A DNA stretch of 7,528 nt, from NCBI GenBank assembly GCA_023135215.1, contig JAGLTP010000610.1, positions 1-7,528 of the forward strand. The letters are read 5' to 3'. This document shows, piece by piece, positions 6,428 through 7,528 of the stretch. This DNA is from Candidatus Heimdallarchaeota archaeon (GTDB taxonomy: Archaea > Asgardarchaeota > Heimdallarchaeia > Heimdallarchaeales > Heimdallarchaeaceae). Below the pieces are notes generated by a model. That model saw nothing but the letters and a program-made list of their open reading frames with translations, ran no database searches and was not told the origin of the DNA. Position 1 is the stretch's first letter. Every line of letters starts with the position of its first letter. A program made the position numbers and the translations under genes.

Positions 6428-6434
6428 TCACCTT
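6428..6434 (-). promoter_or_regulatory. Shine-Dalgarno sequence that decides the TTG start of the M42 peptidase
   Basis: On the minus strand AGGTGAT, complementary to the archaeal 16S rRNA 3' end, stands four bases before TTG at 6423. It is the clearest ribosome-binding site in the window and argues for TTG rather than the upstream ATG at 6549. Confidence 0.7.
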
Positions 6435-6455
6435 TTGTTTCCTTTCTTCTTGCAC

Positions 6456-6463
6456 TTTTAAAG
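6456..6463 (-). promoter_or_regulatory. TATA-like box of the M42 peptidase gene
   Basis: The minus strand reads TTTAAAAG, centred about 36 bases before the TTG start. A transcript beginning about 25 bases downstream would start near 6434, just in front of the ribosome-binding site. This would exclude the upstream ATG at 6549 as a start. Confidence 0.45.
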
Positions 6464-6536
6464 ATTAAGCTTTGACATGGTTTTTGAATCATATTAATCC
6501 AAAAAGTTAAGAATAGTTGAATTTTCTTCCCAATAT

Positions 6537-6839
6537 ATGTCAGAGTCACAAGAAGATACAGTACAATTAGAGGAAGATGAAGAATTAACTGAAAATAGAG
6601 AAAAATTAGTAAGAATAGGTAAGATATTGTTTGGAGCTACAGTTATTATCATCTGGGGAGTATCTGCAGGATTGGGATTAAGAGATATTTGGACAGGAAA
6701 AGGAATTTTAGAAACCCCCTGGGTAATCTTCAGTATTGTATTTACATTTGTTTTGGTCATTATAGTAATTATGCCTTTATTCAAGGGTCTAAGAGCTGAT
6801 GTTCAAGACTTCAAGAAACGAAAAGAAGCAGAAGAATAA
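6537..6839 (+). CDS. Small two-helix membrane protein of unknown function
   Basis: This is a 100-residue protein. Residues 1-22 are strongly acidic (nine Glu/Asp between 2 and 19). Two hydrophobic segments follow, about 27-48 (IGKILFGATVIIIWGVSAGL) and about 62-82 (WVIFSIVFTFVLVIIVIMPL), joined by a short loop with R49, D50 and K55. The C-terminal tail from 83 is charged (KKRKEAEE at the end). Both termini probably face the cytoplasm as a helical hairpin. I do not recognise a family. Membrane-type hydrophobicity with charged ends supports a real gene rather than a chance frame; the antisense frame is less protein-like. It starts 113 bases from the divergent peptidase start and ends 12 bases before the convergent cysteine-cluster gene. 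No strong ribosome site is visible; a leader-poor mRNA is possible. Confidence 0.75.
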   Translation: MSESQEDTVQLEEDEELTENREKLVRIGKILFGATVIIIWGVSAGLGLRDIWTGKGILETPWVIFSIVFTFVLVIIVIMPLFKGLRADVQDFKKRKEAEE

Positions 6840-6851
6840 ACTATAATATCT

Positions 6852-7232
6852 TTATTCTTCTTTAGTAATGGTTAGCTCCATATCTTGATATTTGATGGCA
6901 TAGAAGCTGATCTCATTCCCTTTATTTATTTCTTCAACAAACCATCTTAGATTGTTGAATAGAATATCTTGCCGTTGAATTAAGCAATGTTCATGGTTGA
7001 AGATAAACCATTTTGAATTGCTCTCTGATTTGTCTGAGCAGTGAAATTCATTCCAAAAATTCTTGTGACCCATTTTTTCTGGATTACCGTATAGAAGAGG
7101 AAAAGAAGTACATCGAGAATTTAATCTATATTCATCGTTTGTACATCCTGTATTTGAATCATGATGTTCACAAGTGTAGCAACAAATACCACAATCTTTG
7201 CATAGAGAACTTGTTAAATGTAGTTTTGACAT
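6852..7232 (-). CDS. CxxCxxCC cysteine-cluster protein (YkgJ-like)
   Basis: The protein has 126 residues with nine Cys. CKDCGICC at 11-18 is the hallmark CxxCxxCC motif of the YkgJ/UPF0153 family, followed by C21, C30 and RCTSFPLL at 40-47, which resembles that family's conserved Cys-x3-Pro. C65 and C83 lie in a second half rich in aromatic residues (WFIFNHEHC, then LRWFVEEI). The Cys array probably binds zinc or an iron-sulfur cluster; YkgJ proteins have no well-established general function, and some relatives are described as metal-binding or oxidoreductase-linked. It begins 17 bases after the DAK2/FakA-like gene stop on the same strand, so both likely share a transcript. No signal peptide is present. 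The assignment to YkgJ rests on the Cys spacing and the CTSFP element; the C-terminal half looks family-specific. Confidence 0.8.
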   Translation of the reverse strand: MSKLHLTSSLCKDCGICCYTCEHHDSNTGCTNDEYRLNSRCTSFPLLYGNPEKMGHKNFWNEFHCSDKSESNSKWFIFNHEHCLIQRQDILFNNLRWFVEEINKGNEISFYAIKYQDMELTITKEE

Positions 7233-7249
7233 GTTGATTTTTACTCTTC

Positions 7250-7528
7250 TTACTGTTTTTTTGCTTTGAAAGCTTCATACTGTTCTTTCATATCCTCTAT
7301 ATCAAAATTTTCAAACTCGCCATATTGTTCCAAAACTTTTCTTAGATCTTCTGGTTCATCTGTATGAAAATGAACTTTTATTAATCCTGGCATTCCAATA
7401 ACAAGTAAACAGTCACCAACACAATCTTTCATGATATGATCTCTAATCCTGTTTTTATCATCTCTTATTAACTCAGGATTTTTAATCATGCTCTGAACAT
7501 CATATCTATAATTAATAGCTTCTTCATT
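7250..7528 (-). CDS. C-terminal end of a DAK2/FakA-like (dihydroxyacetone kinase-family) protein, 5' part outside window
   Basis: The frame is open from the right edge to TAA at 7252-7250, giving the last 92 residues. The internal Met at 7489 is not a credible start because coding continues upstream (NEEAINYRYDVQS). The signature GDCLLVIG followed by IKVHFHTDEPEDLRKVL, then YGEFENFDIEDM, matches the C-terminal domain of YloV/FakA-type proteins (GDSlVvvG, vKVHvHTddP, iedM). Bacterial FakA phosphorylates fatty acids carried by DegV-type FakB proteins; the role of archaeal relatives is not known to me. The N-terminal DAK2 domain that would bind ATP is outside the window, so kinase function cannot be checked. 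A cysteine-cluster gene follows after 17 bases. Confidence 0.8.
   Translation of the reverse strand, partial: NEEAINYRYDVQSMIKNPELIRDDKNRIRDHIMKDCVGDCLLVIGMPGLIKVHFHTDEPEDLRKVLEQYGEFENFDIEDMKEQYEAFKAKKQ

Noticed and set aside
6494..6784. 96-codon minus-strand frame opposite the small membrane protein
   Set aside because: It is Ser/Asn-rich with no family look, while the plus-strand frame has two clear membrane helices and charged termini.
7013..7237. 74-codon plus-strand frame opposite the cysteine-cluster gene
   Set aside because: The minus-strand protein has the CxxCxxCC signature, so this is its shadow.

Overview
The window is AT-rich (about one third G+C by eye) and most probably archaeal. 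A+T-rich TATA-like boxes sit at spacings that give short leaders or near-leaderless starts. One gene begins at TTG just behind a GGTGAT Shine-Dalgarno sequence. The gene set also fits: an M42 aminopeptidase, a NAD kinase-family protein fused to a winged helix, and a large secreted protein of unknown family. I cannot fix the lineage. An Asgard archaeon or another mesophilic AT-rich archaeon is a guess. There are no rRNAs, tRNAs, IS elements or CRISPR arrays.

Layout. (1) 1-1842, minus: the first 614 codons of a large secreted or surface protein with no recognised family, running off the left edge. Its promoter region contains a striking concentric palindrome at 1864-1906. (2) 2079-3125, minus: a NAD kinase-family domain joined to a C-terminal winged-helix DNA-binding domain. 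(3) 3126-3468: a 343-base divergent promoter region with two TATA boxes, a cluster of evenly spaced half-sites and a 132-base segment bounded by an 11-bp inverted repeat. (4) 3469-5352, plus: nadA and nadC, a two-gene operon for de novo NAD synthesis. (5) 5365-6423, minus: an M42 metallo-aminopeptidase with a TTG start, convergent with nadC. (6) 6537-6839, plus: a two-helix small membrane protein, divergent from the peptidase. (7) 6852-7232 and 7250-7528, minus: a CxxCxxCC cysteine-cluster protein following the C-terminal end of a DAK2/FakA-like protein.

How the genes work together. NadA makes quinolinate from iminoaspartate and dihydroxyacetone phosphate, and NadC turns it into nicotinate mononucleotide. 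The divergent gene belongs to the family that phosphorylates NAD to NADP. Its dinucleotide-binding motifs are kept, but the catalytic GGDGT motif reads GDTGT and the next glycine-rich motif is degraded, and it carries a DNA-binding domain. The most interesting reading is that it is an NAD(P)-sensing transcriptional regulator of nadA-nadC, similar in logic to bacterial NadR but built on a different enzyme fold. This is inference from domain content, motif loss and gene position. The half-sites at 3234-3266 are the best candidate operator. No L-aspartate oxidase or aspartate dehydrogenase, which would supply iminoaspartate, lies in the window.
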